Part shown: positions 49,802 to 58,383 of the stretch, piece by piece
Position numbering within the stretch: position 1 is the stretch's first letter
Layout: each line of letters begins with the position of its first letter
Source: CANNDT01 sp945876205
GTDB lineage: Bacteria; Acidobacteriota; Vicinamibacteria; Vicinamibacterales; UBA2999
Direction of reading: 5' to 3'
Length of the DNA: 64,000 bases
Assembly: GCA_947503365.1 (NCBI GenBank)
Contig: CANNDT010000010.1
Location: forward strand, 8,077-72,076
Notes under the pieces: model-generated
Database searches by the model: none
Seen by the model: only the letters and a program-made list of their open reading frames with translations
Told to the model about the DNA's origin: nothing
Translations under genes and position numbers: made by a program

Positions 49802-51196
49802 ATGACGTCCGTTCTTTCGGCCAGCACTCGTGCCGCGCTCGTCGCTGATCTGCAGGCGCTCCTCGGCGATCGCTGCACGACCAATCCGACGCAGCTCGAG
49901 CATCACAGCCACGGCGAGTCGTGGCACGCGTCGGGTGAGCCTGATGCGGTGGTATTTCCGCTCACCACTGATGAGGTCAGCGCCGTGCTCATCGCGGCGG
50001 CGCGCCATCGTTCTCCGGTCGTCCCGTTCGGCATCGGCTCGGCGCTCGAAGGACATGTGAACGCCATCAGGGGCGGGGTCTCGATCGACTTGTCGCGCAT
50101 GAATCGCGTCCTGCGCGTCAGCGTCGACGACCTCGACGCCACCGTTGAGGCCGGCGTCACCCATCGCCAGTTGAACAAGGCGCTCGCAAACACCGGAACC
50201 GTCTTCTGGGTGGATCCCGGCGCCGATGCGACGCTCGGCGGCATGGCGGCAACCCGCGCATCGGGCACGACCGCCGTGCGATACGGAACGATGCGCGAAG
50301 CGGTGCTCGGTCTCACCGTCGTGCTCGCCGACGGCCGCGTTGTCCGCACCGGTGGCCGGGCGCGCAAGTCCTCGTCAGGCTACGACCTCACGAGATTATT
50401 CGTCGGCTCCGAGGGCACGCTTGGCGTGATCACCGAAGTCACCGTCCGCCTGCATGGCCTCCCCGAAGCGGTCTCCGCCGCGGTCTGCGGCTTTGCGACG
50501 ATGGAAGGCGCGGTGAAGACGGTGATGACGGCGATCCAGCTCGGGATCCCCGTGGCCCGCATCGAGCTGCTCGACGAAGTGCAGATCGAAGCGGTGAATC
50601 GCTATTCGCACCTGAACTACCCCTCCGTGCCGACGCTGTTCTTCGAGTTTCACGGCACGAGTGCCGCGAACCTTGCCGAGCACGTGCACAGCGTCGAAGA
50701 CCTCGCCGCCGAGAACGGCGGCGCCGGGTTTCAGTGGGCGACCACCACCGAGGATCGCGCCAGGCTGTGGCATGCACGCCACAACGCGTTCTACGCGGCG
50801 GTGGCGCTGCGTCCCGGCGGCAAGGCATGGACGACGGATGTGTGCGTGCCGATTTCGCGGCTTGCCGAGTGCATCCTCGAGACGCGGGAAGACGTGCAGC
50901 GATCGACGCTTGTCGCGCCGCTGGTCGGCCACGTCGGCGACGGCAACTTTCATCTGATCTTCGTCATCAATCCCGACAACGCCAGCGAGCTGGCGCAGGT
51001 GAAAGAGATCAACGGCCGTCTCGTGCATCGTGCGCTCGCGATGGGCGGCACCTGCTCGGGTGAGCACGGAGTCGGGATGGGCAAGATGGAATACCTTGCG
51101 GAGGAGCATGGTTCCGAGGCGATAGACGTCATGAAGTCGATCAAGCGCGCACTGGATCCGGATAACCGCATGAACCCTGGGAAAATTTTTGGCTAA
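49802..51196 (+). CDS. FAD-linked oxidase, GlcD/D-lactate dehydrogenase type
   Basis: The 464-residue flavoprotein has a PCMH FAD domain (VVPFGIGSALEGHVNAI, VDPGADATLGGMAATRASGT, SSSGYDLTRLFVGSEGTLG) and a C-terminal FAD-oxidase domain (GHVGDGNFHLIFVI, TCSGEHGVGMGKMEYL, LDPDNRMNPGKIFG). The GHVGDGN histidine and the GEHGVG histidine are the metal and catalytic ligands of D-2-hydroxyacid dehydrogenases. Substrate is likely glycolate or D-lactate, with no partner subunits (glcE/F) adjacent. Its end overlaps the topoisomerase gene by eight bases. Confidence 0.88.
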   Translation: MTSVLSASTRAALVADLQALLGDRCTTNPTQLEHHSHGESWHASGEPDAVVFPLTTDEVSAVLIAAARHRSPVVPFGIGSALEGHVNAIRGGVSIDLSRMNRVLRVSVDDLDATVEAGVTHRQLNKALANTGTVFWVDPGADATLGGMAATRASGTTAVRYGTMREAVLGLTVVLADGRVVRTGGRARKSSSGYDLTRLFVGSEGTLGVITEVTVRLHGLPEAVSAAVCGFATMEGAVKTVMTAIQLGIPVARIELLDEVQIEAVNRYSHLNYPSVPTLFFEFHGTSAANLAEHVHSVEDLAAENGGAGFQWATTTEDRARLWHARHNAFYAAVALRPGGKAWTTDVCVPISRLAECILETREDVQRSTLVAPLVGHVGDGNFHLIFVINPDNASELAQVKEINGRLVHRALAMGGTCSGEHGVGMGKMEYLAEEHGSEAIDVMKSIKRALDPDNRMNPGKIFG

Positions 51197-53594
51197 ATCT
51201 CGAGAGTCCGATCCCTCGCTTTTCGATATCGTCGACAACGGCGATTCGTCATCGGGCGGCGTCCCCCCTCCGCCTCCCGGAGGTTTTCAGGAATCGGTCG
51301 CGTTGCACGAGGCGGCGCAGAGCCGCTACCTGAACTACGCGCTCTCGGTCATCACCTCGCGTGCGCTGCCAGATGTACGCGACGGCCTCAAGCCGGTGCA
51401 GCGCCGCATCCTCTACACGATGTGGCAGCAGAACCTGACGGCCGACGTCAAGCACCGGAAGTGCGCGAAGGTGGTCGGCGACGTGATGGGCAGCTACCAC
51501 CCGCATGGCGACGCGGCGCTCTACGAGACGCTCGTCCGCATGGCGCAACCGTTCTCGCTGCGTTATCCGCTGGTCGACGGCTCCGGCAACTTCGGCTCGC
51601 TCGACGGCGACAGCGCCGCGGCGATGCGCTACACGGAGTGCCGGCTGGCGCGCATCTCGGACGAGATGCTCACCGAGATCGACCAGAAGACCGTTCACTT
51701 CCGCCCGAACTACGACGGCACGAAAACCGAACCGGTGGTGCTGCCGGCACGGATTCCGAACCTCCTGATCAACGGGACCACCGGCATTGCCGTCGGCATG
51801 GCCACCAACGTGCCGCCGCACAACCTGGGCGAGATCTGCACCGCGCTCGACAAGCTCCTCGACAATCCGGATCTGAGCAGCGTGCAGCTCTGTCGCTACG
51901 TGAAGGGACCGGACTTTCCCACGGGCGGGCAGATCCTCAACTCGGCCGACGAGCTGAAGGATATCTACAGGACGGGTTCGGGCACGGTACGTCTTCGCGC
52001 CACCTGGGAAGAGGGGCCGTCCTCGCGCGGCGGCCAGAAGATCTTCATCACCAGCATTCCCTACATGGTGAACAAGTCGGTGCTGGTCGAGCGCATCGCC
52101 GACGTCGTGCTCTCGCGCAAGCTGCCGCCTCTCCTTGACGTGAGAGACGTCTCGACCGACGACGTGCGCATCGAGCTGGAGCTCAAGAAGGACGCCGATC
52201 CGCAGTTGGTGATGGCCTACCTCTTCAAGAACACGCCGCTCCAGTCGAACTTCATCGTCAACCTGACCTGCCTGATCCCGACGGAGAACGCCGAGGTCGG
52301 CCGGCCCGAGCGCCTCGACCTCAAGGCGATCCTCTGGCACTTCCTGCACTTCCGTCTCGAGGTCGTCACCAACCGGCTGGAGCACGAGCTCGCGTCGCTG
52401 CAGAAGCGGATTCACATCCTCGAAGGCTTCGAGAAGGTCTTCGACGCGCTCGACGAGATCATCAAGATCATCCGGAAGTCCGACGGCAAGGCCGATTCGG
52501 CCGAGAAGATCATGAAGCGCTTCGAGCTCGACGCCGACCAGACGGACGCGATCCTCGAACTAAAGCTCTACCGGTTGGCGCGCCTCGAGATTCTGGTCAT
52601 CCAGAACGAGCTCGCCGAGAAGCGCAAGCGCGCCCGGCAGATCTCGGGCCTGCTCAAGGACGAGGAAGGCCGCTGGAAGATCGTTCGCAACGAGCTTCAC
52701 GAGATCCAGGAAAAGTACGCCGGCAAGATCGACAAGCGCCGCACGCTGATCGAGACCGCCGAGGACGTCGCCTTTACCGAAGACGACTTCATCGTCGAAG
52801 AAGACAACGTCGTCATCGTCTCGCGTGATGGCTGGATCAAGCGGCAGAAAGAAGTGCGCGATCTGTCGACGACGCGGTTGCGCGAAGGCGACTCGGTGCT
52901 CACCGTCCTGCCGGGCAGCACGCGGGCGACCGCGGTCTTCTTCACCAATTTCGGCGTGGCCTACACCTCGCGTCTGATCGACGTGCCTGCATCCACGGGG
53001 TACGGCGAGCCGATCCAGAAACTGTTCAAGCTGCGCGACGGCGAGAAGGTCATCGCCGCGTTCAGTCTCGACTCCCGCGTCATCGGCAACATCGTCACCA
53101 AGAAGGAAGGCGTCGCGCCGCCGGTACATGCGCTGGCCGTGACGAGCGACGGCTACAGCCTGCGGTTCAGCCTCGAGTCATTCGTCGAGGCCAGCACGCG
53201 CTCAGGACGACGGTATGCGCGGCCATCGCAGGGCGCGGAAGTGGTTGGCGTTGCGAAGCTGACAGGCGATGAGACCGTGATCGCGGCGACGCAGGAGGCG
53301 CGCGCCATCCTCTGCGCGGCTGAAGAAGTGAACTACCTGTCGGGACCCGGCAAGGGCGTGATCCTGATCAAGCTGAGCGGCAAGGAAGACCGCGTGCTGG
53401 GTTTCATCGCGTCGAAGGGCGACCGCGATCTGCTGCGGGTGGAAACGAGCCGGGGCAGCGAACAGACCATCAGCACCACGAAATACGAGATTACCGGCCG
53501 AGGTGGCAAAGGACGCGAATTACTTCAGCGCGGCCAGTTCACGCGCATTATTCCCAATGAAGTCGAGAATCCCCAGCCGTTGAGCGAGTCGTAG
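51189..53594 (+). CDS. type IIA topoisomerase A subunit (GyrA/ParC)
   Basis: The 801-residue protein starts with TTG at 51189, inside the previous gene. The breakage-reunion domain has the catalytic Tyr148 (AAAMRYTECRL); the QRDR reads HPHGDAALYETLVRMAQPF with Ala109 and Glu113 at positions equivalent to E. coli GyrA Ser83 and Asp87. Coiled-coil arm (about 390-480) and C-terminal beta-pinwheel blades follow (about 530-780). ITGRGGKGREL is close to the GyrA-box, so the choice between gyrase and topoisomerase IV is open. The paired B subunit lies two genes downstream. Confidence 0.93.
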   Translation: MAKSRESDPSLFDIVDNGDSSSGGVPPPPPGGFQESVALHEAAQSRYLNYALSVITSRALPDVRDGLKPVQRRILYTMWQQNLTADVKHRKCAKVVGDVMGSYHPHGDAALYETLVRMAQPFSLRYPLVDGSGNFGSLDGDSAAAMRYTECRLARISDEMLTEIDQKTVHFRPNYDGTKTEPVVLPARIPNLLINGTTGIAVGMATNVPPHNLGEICTALDKLLDNPDLSSVQLCRYVKGPDFPTGGQILNSADELKDIYRTGSGTVRLRATWEEGPSSRGGQKIFITSIPYMVNKSVLVERIADVVLSRKLPPLLDVRDVSTDDVRIELELKKDADPQLVMAYLFKNTPLQSNFIVNLTCLIPTENAEVGRPERLDLKAILWHFLHFRLEVVTNRLEHELASLQKRIHILEGFEKVFDALDEIIKIIRKSDGKADSAEKIMKRFELDADQTDAILELKLYRLARLEILVIQNELAEKRKRARQISGLLKDEEGRWKIVRNELHEIQEKYAGKIDKRRTLIETAEDVAFTEDDFIVEEDNVVIVSRDGWIKRQKEVRDLSTTRLREGDSVLTVLPGSTRATAVFFTNFGVAYTSRLIDVPASTGYGEPIQKLFKLRDGEKVIAAFSLDSRVIGNIVTKKEGVAPPVHALAVTSDGYSLRFSLESFVEASTRSGRRYARPSQGAEVVGVAKLTGDETVIAATQEARAILCAAEEVNYLSGPGKGVILIKLSGKEDRVLGFIASKGDRDLLRVETSRGSEQTISTTKYEITGRGGKGRELLQRGQFTRIIPNEVENPQPLSES

Positions 53595-53677
53595 ACGTAT
53601 ACTGTAGCGACCTACGATTTACCTCTCCTCCCTCCCGGAGTAACCAAGTCCGCGCCACCAGGCGCGTCGAAAGATTC

Positions 53678-55243
53678 ATGAGCCTCACAGACACACGCAC
53701 TACCCGGATCGCCGTCTTCATCGATTTCGACAACGTCGAGATCGGCGTGAAGAGCACCATCGGCGGCCAGTTCGACATCGGCCTCGTTCTCGAGGCCATC
53801 AAGGAACGCGGCGAGATCGTCACCAAGATTGCCTACAGCGACTGGAAGCGCGCGGGTGATTACAGCCGCGTTCTCTCGCAGCACGCGATCCGGATGGTCC
53901 AGCGCAACCTGACGCCCGGCGGCGACAAGAACGGCGCCGACATCACCATGGCGCTCGATGCGCTCGAGATGGCGTTCACCCACGATCACATCAACGCCTT
54001 CGTCATCGTCGGCGGCGACAGTGATTTCATTTCGCTCGTCGAGAAGCTCAAACAGTACGGCCGCACCGTCATCGTCGTTGGCGGCCGCCAGTTCACGAGC
54101 CAGACGATGCAGAAGAACTGCCACGAGTTCATCGCCTACGAGAACCTTGTGAGCAGCAGCCGCGGCAGCAGTCGCACCGAGCGCGGCGCGAGGCCCGCGG
54201 CCGGCGCGACGGCGATTACCACGAGTGCAATCGACAAGGCGCTGCCGCTGGTCAAGCGCGCGCTCAAGGTCCTGTCCGACCGCGAAGTCTCGCCGCAGTT
54301 GGGCCTGCTCAAGAGCACGCTGCTGCAGCTCGATTCAACATTCTCCGAGCGCGAATACGGCGCCGGCAGCTTCCGCGATTTCATGGAGAAGGTCGCCAAG
54401 GCAGGCGCGGTCACGCTGAAGAATGCGGGACGCAGCATGCTCGTCGAGCCTGTCGACGACCACGAGGTCCACTCGGTCGTCGCACCTCAGGCGCCGGCAG
54501 ATGCCGAAGCAGACACCACGCGGCTCACGGAATCAGAGCCGGCCAGGCGCGCGCTGCCTGATTCGTCACGCCGATCGCAGCATGACTCGGCGCGGCGGTC
54601 AGAACCCGACTCGATGCGGCGCGGACCGTCACAGTCCTCGATGCCTCCCCCTGGCGACGAAGACGAAGAAACTTTGCCTCCGTCGCCGATGACGATGCAG
54701 GACGGCATCAAGACCGTGCAGCGTGCCTTCGTTGAAGCCACGCCGCCGCCGCGATGGCCGATGTACGTGCGCCAGGCGAAAGCGTTTCTGCGCACGGCCA
54801 TCGAAGGCTTCGACGAACGGAATTACGGCTTCGCGTCGGTTGTTGACCTGTTCCGGGCGGCGGGCAAGGAAGGCGTGCTTCGCATCGAGCGCGATCGCCA
54901 GGGCGCCGTGCGTCTCTTCCCGGGCGCGAACCTGACGGGACGTTCGGCGACGTCGCCGGTCGAGTATCGCGGTTCGGATGGCGGGGATGTCGACGGGAAC
55001 GTCGAGATCGTGGAAGGCCAGCCCGTTTCAGCCGAGGCCGTTGCCGAACCGCCTATTCTCGACGCCGAGCCGGTAGAGGCGTCTGGCAATGTCGACGTGG
55101 TGGCGGAGGAAACACCGAAGAAGGGCGGACGCAAGCGGAAGGCGGCAGCGCCGAAGGCCGCCAAGCCCGCCGCAGCCGGCCGTTCGCCGAAGCCGCGCGC
55201 CCGCAAGAGCGCGCGCACCAAGTCAGAAGCCGCGGACAAGTAG
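53678..55243 (+). CDS. NYN nuclease-like domain protein with two OST-HTH/LOTUS domains
   Basis: The 521-residue protein starts with a NYN/PIN-like domain (about 9-155): VFIDFDNVEIG, GGDKNGADITMALDALEMAF and VIVGGDSDFISLVEKLKQYG supply the acidic cluster. OST-HTH/LOTUS-like domains follow at about 190-270 (ALPLVKRALKVLSD, QLGLLKSTLLQLDSTFSEREYG) and about 350-420 (QDGIKTVQRAF, VRQAKAFLRTAIEGFDERNYGF). Low-complexity acidic/Arg-rich linkers separate them, and the tail is basic (about 485-521: KKGGRKRKAAAPKAAKP). The architecture suggests RNA binding and cleavage. It is not associated with a known defence locus here. Confidence 0.88.
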   Translation: MSLTDTRTTRIAVFIDFDNVEIGVKSTIGGQFDIGLVLEAIKERGEIVTKIAYSDWKRAGDYSRVLSQHAIRMVQRNLTPGGDKNGADITMALDALEMAFTHDHINAFVIVGGDSDFISLVEKLKQYGRTVIVVGGRQFTSQTMQKNCHEFIAYENLVSSSRGSSRTERGARPAAGATAITTSAIDKALPLVKRALKVLSDREVSPQLGLLKSTLLQLDSTFSEREYGAGSFRDFMEKVAKAGAVTLKNAGRSMLVEPVDDHEVHSVVAPQAPADAEADTTRLTESEPARRALPDSSRRSQHDSARRSEPDSMRRGPSQSSMPPPGDEDEETLPPSPMTMQDGIKTVQRAFVEATPPPRWPMYVRQAKAFLRTAIEGFDERNYGFASVVDLFRAAGKEGVLRIERDRQGAVRLFPGANLTGRSATSPVEYRGSDGGDVDGNVEIVEGQPVSAEAVAEPPILDAEPVEASGNVDVVAEETPKKGGRKRKAAAPKAAKPAAAGRSPKPRARKSARTKSEAADK

Positions 55244-55270
55244 GCCGGGTTCCGCGAAGCGGACCTGGCG

Positions 55271-55666
55271 CTAGTAATCCGTCTGGACATATCCGCCGCG
55301 TGGCGTCCACTGCACGCGGCGGATCTCCGTCGTCTCGTCGTGCGGTCTCATCGGATGCACGTATACCAGCACCTCCTGGTAACCGCGCACGCGCACGGGC
55401 GCGACAATCTCCTCGGCAATCTTCAGCGCCTGATCCAGGCGCACCGCGTCCACCTCCACAACCATCGTGTAGTTGGCGGATGTCGTCTTGGTGACGGTCC
55501 ATGCGGGGAGTGCCCGGAACGGGCGTTCGGATAGGTAGAGCGTCACGCCGGCCAGCGCGATGACGACAAGCGATGCGACGCCGGCGGCGAGTACCCGCGC
55601 GACCACGTAAGACGCTTCGCCGGAGATGCTACTCTCTTTCAGGCTCCAAGTCCCAAAGCCTCTCAT
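55271..55666 (-). CDS. small membrane protein, function unknown
   Basis: One predicted membrane helix (about 20-45: VVARVLAAGVASLVVIALAGVTLYL) is followed by an 80-residue soluble domain with alternating strands (NYTMVVEVDAVRLDQALKIAEEIVAPV, YQEVLVYVHPM). The start is uncertain: ATG 55666 overlaps the divergent gyrB-type start by two bases, and a GTG at 55606 would give a shorter protein. I do not recognise a family. It lies on the opposite strand to the topoisomerase genes. Confidence 0.6.
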   Translation of the reverse strand: MRGFGTWSLKESSISGEASYVVARVLAAGVASLVVIALAGVTLYLSERPFRALPAWTVTKTTSANYTMVVEVDAVRLDQALKIAEEIVAPVRVRGYQEVLVYVHPMRPHDETTEIRRVQWTPRGGYVQTDY

Positions 55667-57569
55667 GTCCACATACACCGCCAAAGACATCACCGTTCTC
55701 GAAGGCCTCGAACCCGTCCGGAAGCGCCCGGGCATGTATATCGGCGGCGTCGGCACCGCGGGCCTTCATCACCTCGTCTGGGAAATTCTCGACAACGCCA
55801 TCGACGAAGCGATGAACGGTTTTGCGTCGAATATCAACGTGACGCTGCACGCGGATGGCAGCTCGATCACGATCTCCGATGACGGCCGCGGCATTCCGGT
55901 CGACAAGCATCCGACAACGAAGAAGAGCGCGCTCGAAGTGATCTTCACGGTGCTCCATGCGGGCGGCAAGTTCGAGCACGGCAGCTACAAGACGGCCGGC
56001 GGCCTGCACGGGGTCGGCGCCAGCGTCGTCAACGCGCTGTCGACCGATCTGATCGCGAGCGTCAAGCGCGACGGCGTGCTGTGGGAGATGTCGTTCAAGC
56101 GCGGTAAGCCGACCGGTCCGCTGAAGAAGGCCGGGCCCGCGCGCGGAACGGGGACGACCGTCTATTTCCATCCCGATCCGACGATCTTTCCGAAGATCGA
56201 GTTTGACGCCGCGACGATTCGCGAGCGTCTCGAGGTGGCCAGCTACATCCACCGCGGGGTCAAGGTCACCTTCGAAAACGAGGCCGAGAAACAGAAAGAG
56301 GTCTTCGAGCACAAGGAAGGCCTGCTCGACTACCTGAAGAAGATCGTCGCGGAGCGCAGCGCGAAGCCGGTGCACGACGTGCCGTTCGTCCTCGAACGCG
56401 AGAGCGGGCCGAGGCTCGATCTCGTGCTGCAGTGGACCGAGGCCACCGACGAGCACATTCGCAGCTACGTCAATGGCATCCCGACGGCGTCCGGCGGCAC
56501 GCACGAGAACGGCTTGCGCGCGGGCCTGGGCAAGGCGGTGCGCAACTACATCGACACCCACAACCTGTCGCCGAAGGGCGTGACGCTCAGCGCCGAAGAC
56601 ATCCGCGAAGGCCTGACCGGCGTCATCAGCCTGTTCATCGCCGAGCCGCAGTTCCAGGGTCAGACGAAGGACCGCCTCAATAACCCCGAGCTCACGGCGA
56701 TGCTCGATTCAGCCGTGCGTCCGGCACTCGAGCACTGGCTGAATCACAACCGCAGCGTCGCCGAATCGATCGTCGGCCGGATCATTCTGTCGGCGCGTGC
56801 GCGCGAGGCGAGCCGTGCCGCGCAGGCGGAGGTCACGCGGAAGACCGCGACGACCGGCCGTCTCAACCTGCCGGGCAAACTGAGCGACTGCTCGAATAAC
56901 GGCCGCGAAGACAGCGAGTTGTTCGTCGTCGAGGGCGATTCGGCGGGTGGCTCGGCGAAGCAGGGGCGTGACCGTGCGAGGCAGGCGATCCTGCCGCTTC
57001 GCGGCAAGGTGATGAACACCGAGGGGATGACGCTCGCCAAGGTGCTCGAGAACAAGGAGCTTGCCGATCTCGTGACCGCGCTCGGCTGCAGCATGGGCAA
57101 GAGCTTCGAGCTGGCGAGGCTCCGGTACGGCAAGGTGATCATCCTCGCCGACGCCGACTCCGACGGCCATCACATTGCGACGCTGCTCCTGACGTTCATC
57201 TATCGCCACCTCCCGCAGCTCATTGCCAATGGCCGGGTCTATCTCGCGCAGCCGCCGCTCTACCGGATCGATATCGGCAAGGAGTCGCACTGGGCGCTCG
57301 ACGATGCGCACCGCGACCGGATCCTGAAGCAGCATGGCAACGGACGCGGCTCGCCCGAGATCACGCGCTTCAAGGGACTCGGCGAGATGATGCCGAAGGT
57401 GCTGTGGGAGACGACGCTGAATCCCAAGACGCGCCGCCTGCTGCGCGTCGAGATTACGGACCAGATTGTGACCGACCGGGTGATCAACGAGCTGATGGGC
57501 AAAGACGCGTCAGCCCGGTTCCGTTTCATCATGGAACGAGCGGAAGAAGCCGAAGAGCTCGACGTCTAG
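55665..57569 (+). CDS. type IIA topoisomerase B subunit (GyrB/ParE)
   Basis: The ATG at 55665 opens STYTAKDITVLEGLEPVRKRPGMYIGG. The 634-residue protein has the Bergerat ATPase fold (HHLVWEILDNAIDEAMNG, DDGRGIPVD, AGGLHGVGASVVNALS), the transducer domain and TOPRIM (ELFVVEGDSAGGSAKQGRD, LADADSDGHHI). The C terminus (RFKGLGEMMPKVLWETTLNP) is normal for the family. It forms a split pair with the A subunit at 51189-53594, with the NYN gene and an opposite-strand gene between them. Confidence 0.95.
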   Translation: MSTYTAKDITVLEGLEPVRKRPGMYIGGVGTAGLHHLVWEILDNAIDEAMNGFASNINVTLHADGSSITISDDGRGIPVDKHPTTKKSALEVIFTVLHAGGKFEHGSYKTAGGLHGVGASVVNALSTDLIASVKRDGVLWEMSFKRGKPTGPLKKAGPARGTGTTVYFHPDPTIFPKIEFDAATIRERLEVASYIHRGVKVTFENEAEKQKEVFEHKEGLLDYLKKIVAERSAKPVHDVPFVLERESGPRLDLVLQWTEATDEHIRSYVNGIPTASGGTHENGLRAGLGKAVRNYIDTHNLSPKGVTLSAEDIREGLTGVISLFIAEPQFQGQTKDRLNNPELTAMLDSAVRPALEHWLNHNRSVAESIVGRIILSARAREASRAAQAEVTRKTATTGRLNLPGKLSDCSNNGREDSELFVVEGDSAGGSAKQGRDRARQAILPLRGKVMNTEGMTLAKVLENKELADLVTALGCSMGKSFELARLRYGKVIILADADSDGHHIATLLLTFIYRHLPQLIANGRVYLAQPPLYRIDIGKESHWALDDAHRDRILKQHGNGRGSPEITRFKGLGEMMPKVLWETTLNPKTRRLLRVEITDQIVTDRVINELMGKDASARFRFIMERAEEAEELDV

Positions 57570-57579
57570 GACTACACCC

Positions 57580-57609
57580 TTACACCATGGATCGTCTACC
57601 ATGGTGTAA
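57580..57609. promoter_or_regulatory. vapBC operator palindrome
   Basis: TTACACCATGG (57580-57590) is the exact reverse complement of CCATGGTGTAA (57599-57609), with an 8-base spacer. The right arm ends three bases before the vapB ATG at 57613. Type II antitoxins commonly repress their own operon at such sites. TACCAT (57597-57602) in the palindrome may be the -10. Confidence 0.75.
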
Positions 57610-57612
57610 CCC

Positions 57613-57882
57613 ATGGCTCTGAACATCAAGAATGCCGAGGTCGAACGGCTGGCGACCGAGGTTGCGCGCCTGACGGGCGAGTCGAAGACCGAGGCCATCC
57701 GCCGCGCCCTCGAGGAGCGCCAGCGGCGACTCAAGAGCGTCTCAGCCGACAGCCGGCGCGCGCGCGTCCTGCGGTTCCTGGAAAAGGACGTATGGCCGAC
57801 GCTGCCGCCAGACCAGATGGGCCGGCGGCTCTCGCGCGAAGAAGAGGACGAAATCCTGGGTTATGGGAAGGGGGGCGTATGA
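57613..57882 (+). CDS. vapB: type II antitoxin, VapB (PF07704-like)
   Basis: The 89-residue protein starts MALNIKNAEVERLATEVARLTGESKTEAI, the short RHH-type DNA-binding N terminus of the Rv0623-like VapB group. The basic middle (RRALEERQRRLK) precedes a C-terminal toxin-binding tail (RLSREEEDEILGYGKGGV). No Shine-Dalgarno is seen. The TGA overlaps the toxin's ATG. Confidence 0.92.
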   Translation: MALNIKNAEVERLATEVARLTGESKTEAIRRALEERQRRLKSVSADSRRARVLRFLEKDVWPTLPPDQMGRRLSREEEDEILGYGKGGV

Positions 57883-58265
57883 CGCTCGACTCCTCGGCCC
57901 TTATCGCGGTGCTCTTCGCGGAGCCGGGATATCTCGACCTGGTGGACCGGGTCCTCGAGGCCGACCACGTACGCGTGGGGGCCCCGACGCTCGTGGAAAC
58001 GAGCCTGGTGGTTGAGGGCCGGCGGCGTTCCCCTGTCGCTGGTGACGTCGAGGGCCTCGTAAAGGAACTGGCGATCACCGTGGTTCCCTTCGGCGAAGGC
58101 GAGTGGCGCATCGCGATCGAGGCGTTCCGGCGGTTCGGCCGCGGACGGCATGCCGCCGCATTGAACTTTGGCGACTGCCTCGCGTATGCCAGCGCCGCCG
58201 CCGCGGGCGACACGCTGCTTTTCGTCGGCGACGACTTCGCGCGGACCGACATCGTACCGGCGTAA
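57879..58265 (+). CDS. vapC: type II toxin, VapC PIN-domain ribonuclease
   Basis: The ATG at 57879 overlaps the vapB stop (ATGA). The 128-residue PIN domain has the acidic residues Asp4 (TLDSSALIAVL), Glu40 (LVETSLVV), Asp99 (NFGDCLAYA) and Asp118/119 (FVGDDF), which bind magnesium in the active site. VapC toxins cut tRNA or rRNA; the target is unknown. Translational coupling keeps it in ratio with its antitoxin. Confidence 0.94.
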   Translation: MTLDSSALIAVLFAEPGYLDLVDRVLEADHVRVGAPTLVETSLVVEGRRRSPVAGDVEGLVKELAITVVPFGEGEWRIAIEAFRRFGRGRHAAALNFGDCLAYASAAAAGDTLLFVGDDFARTDIVPA

Positions 58266-58372
58266 ACGATAGACGTGCTGCGCGCTTCACGCGCGTTAGT
58301 TGAAGCGTCGAAACCCAACAGTCGCGTATCTTCTTCCGTCCGGAGCTCCGTAGTAGACTCGCCTCGGATTCA

Positions 58373-58378
58373 TATATT
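58373..58378 (+). promoter_or_regulatory. -10-like TATATT, leaderless start for the MATE gene
   Basis: TATATT ends five bases before the ATG at 58384, with no Shine-Dalgarno between. Confidence 0.4.
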
Positions 58379-58383
58379 TCCGA

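Noticed and set aside
53678..55243. Phage-defence island around the NYN and vapBC genes.
   Set aside because: Neighbours are topoisomerase subunits and housekeeping transporters; there are no integrase, phage or other defence genes.
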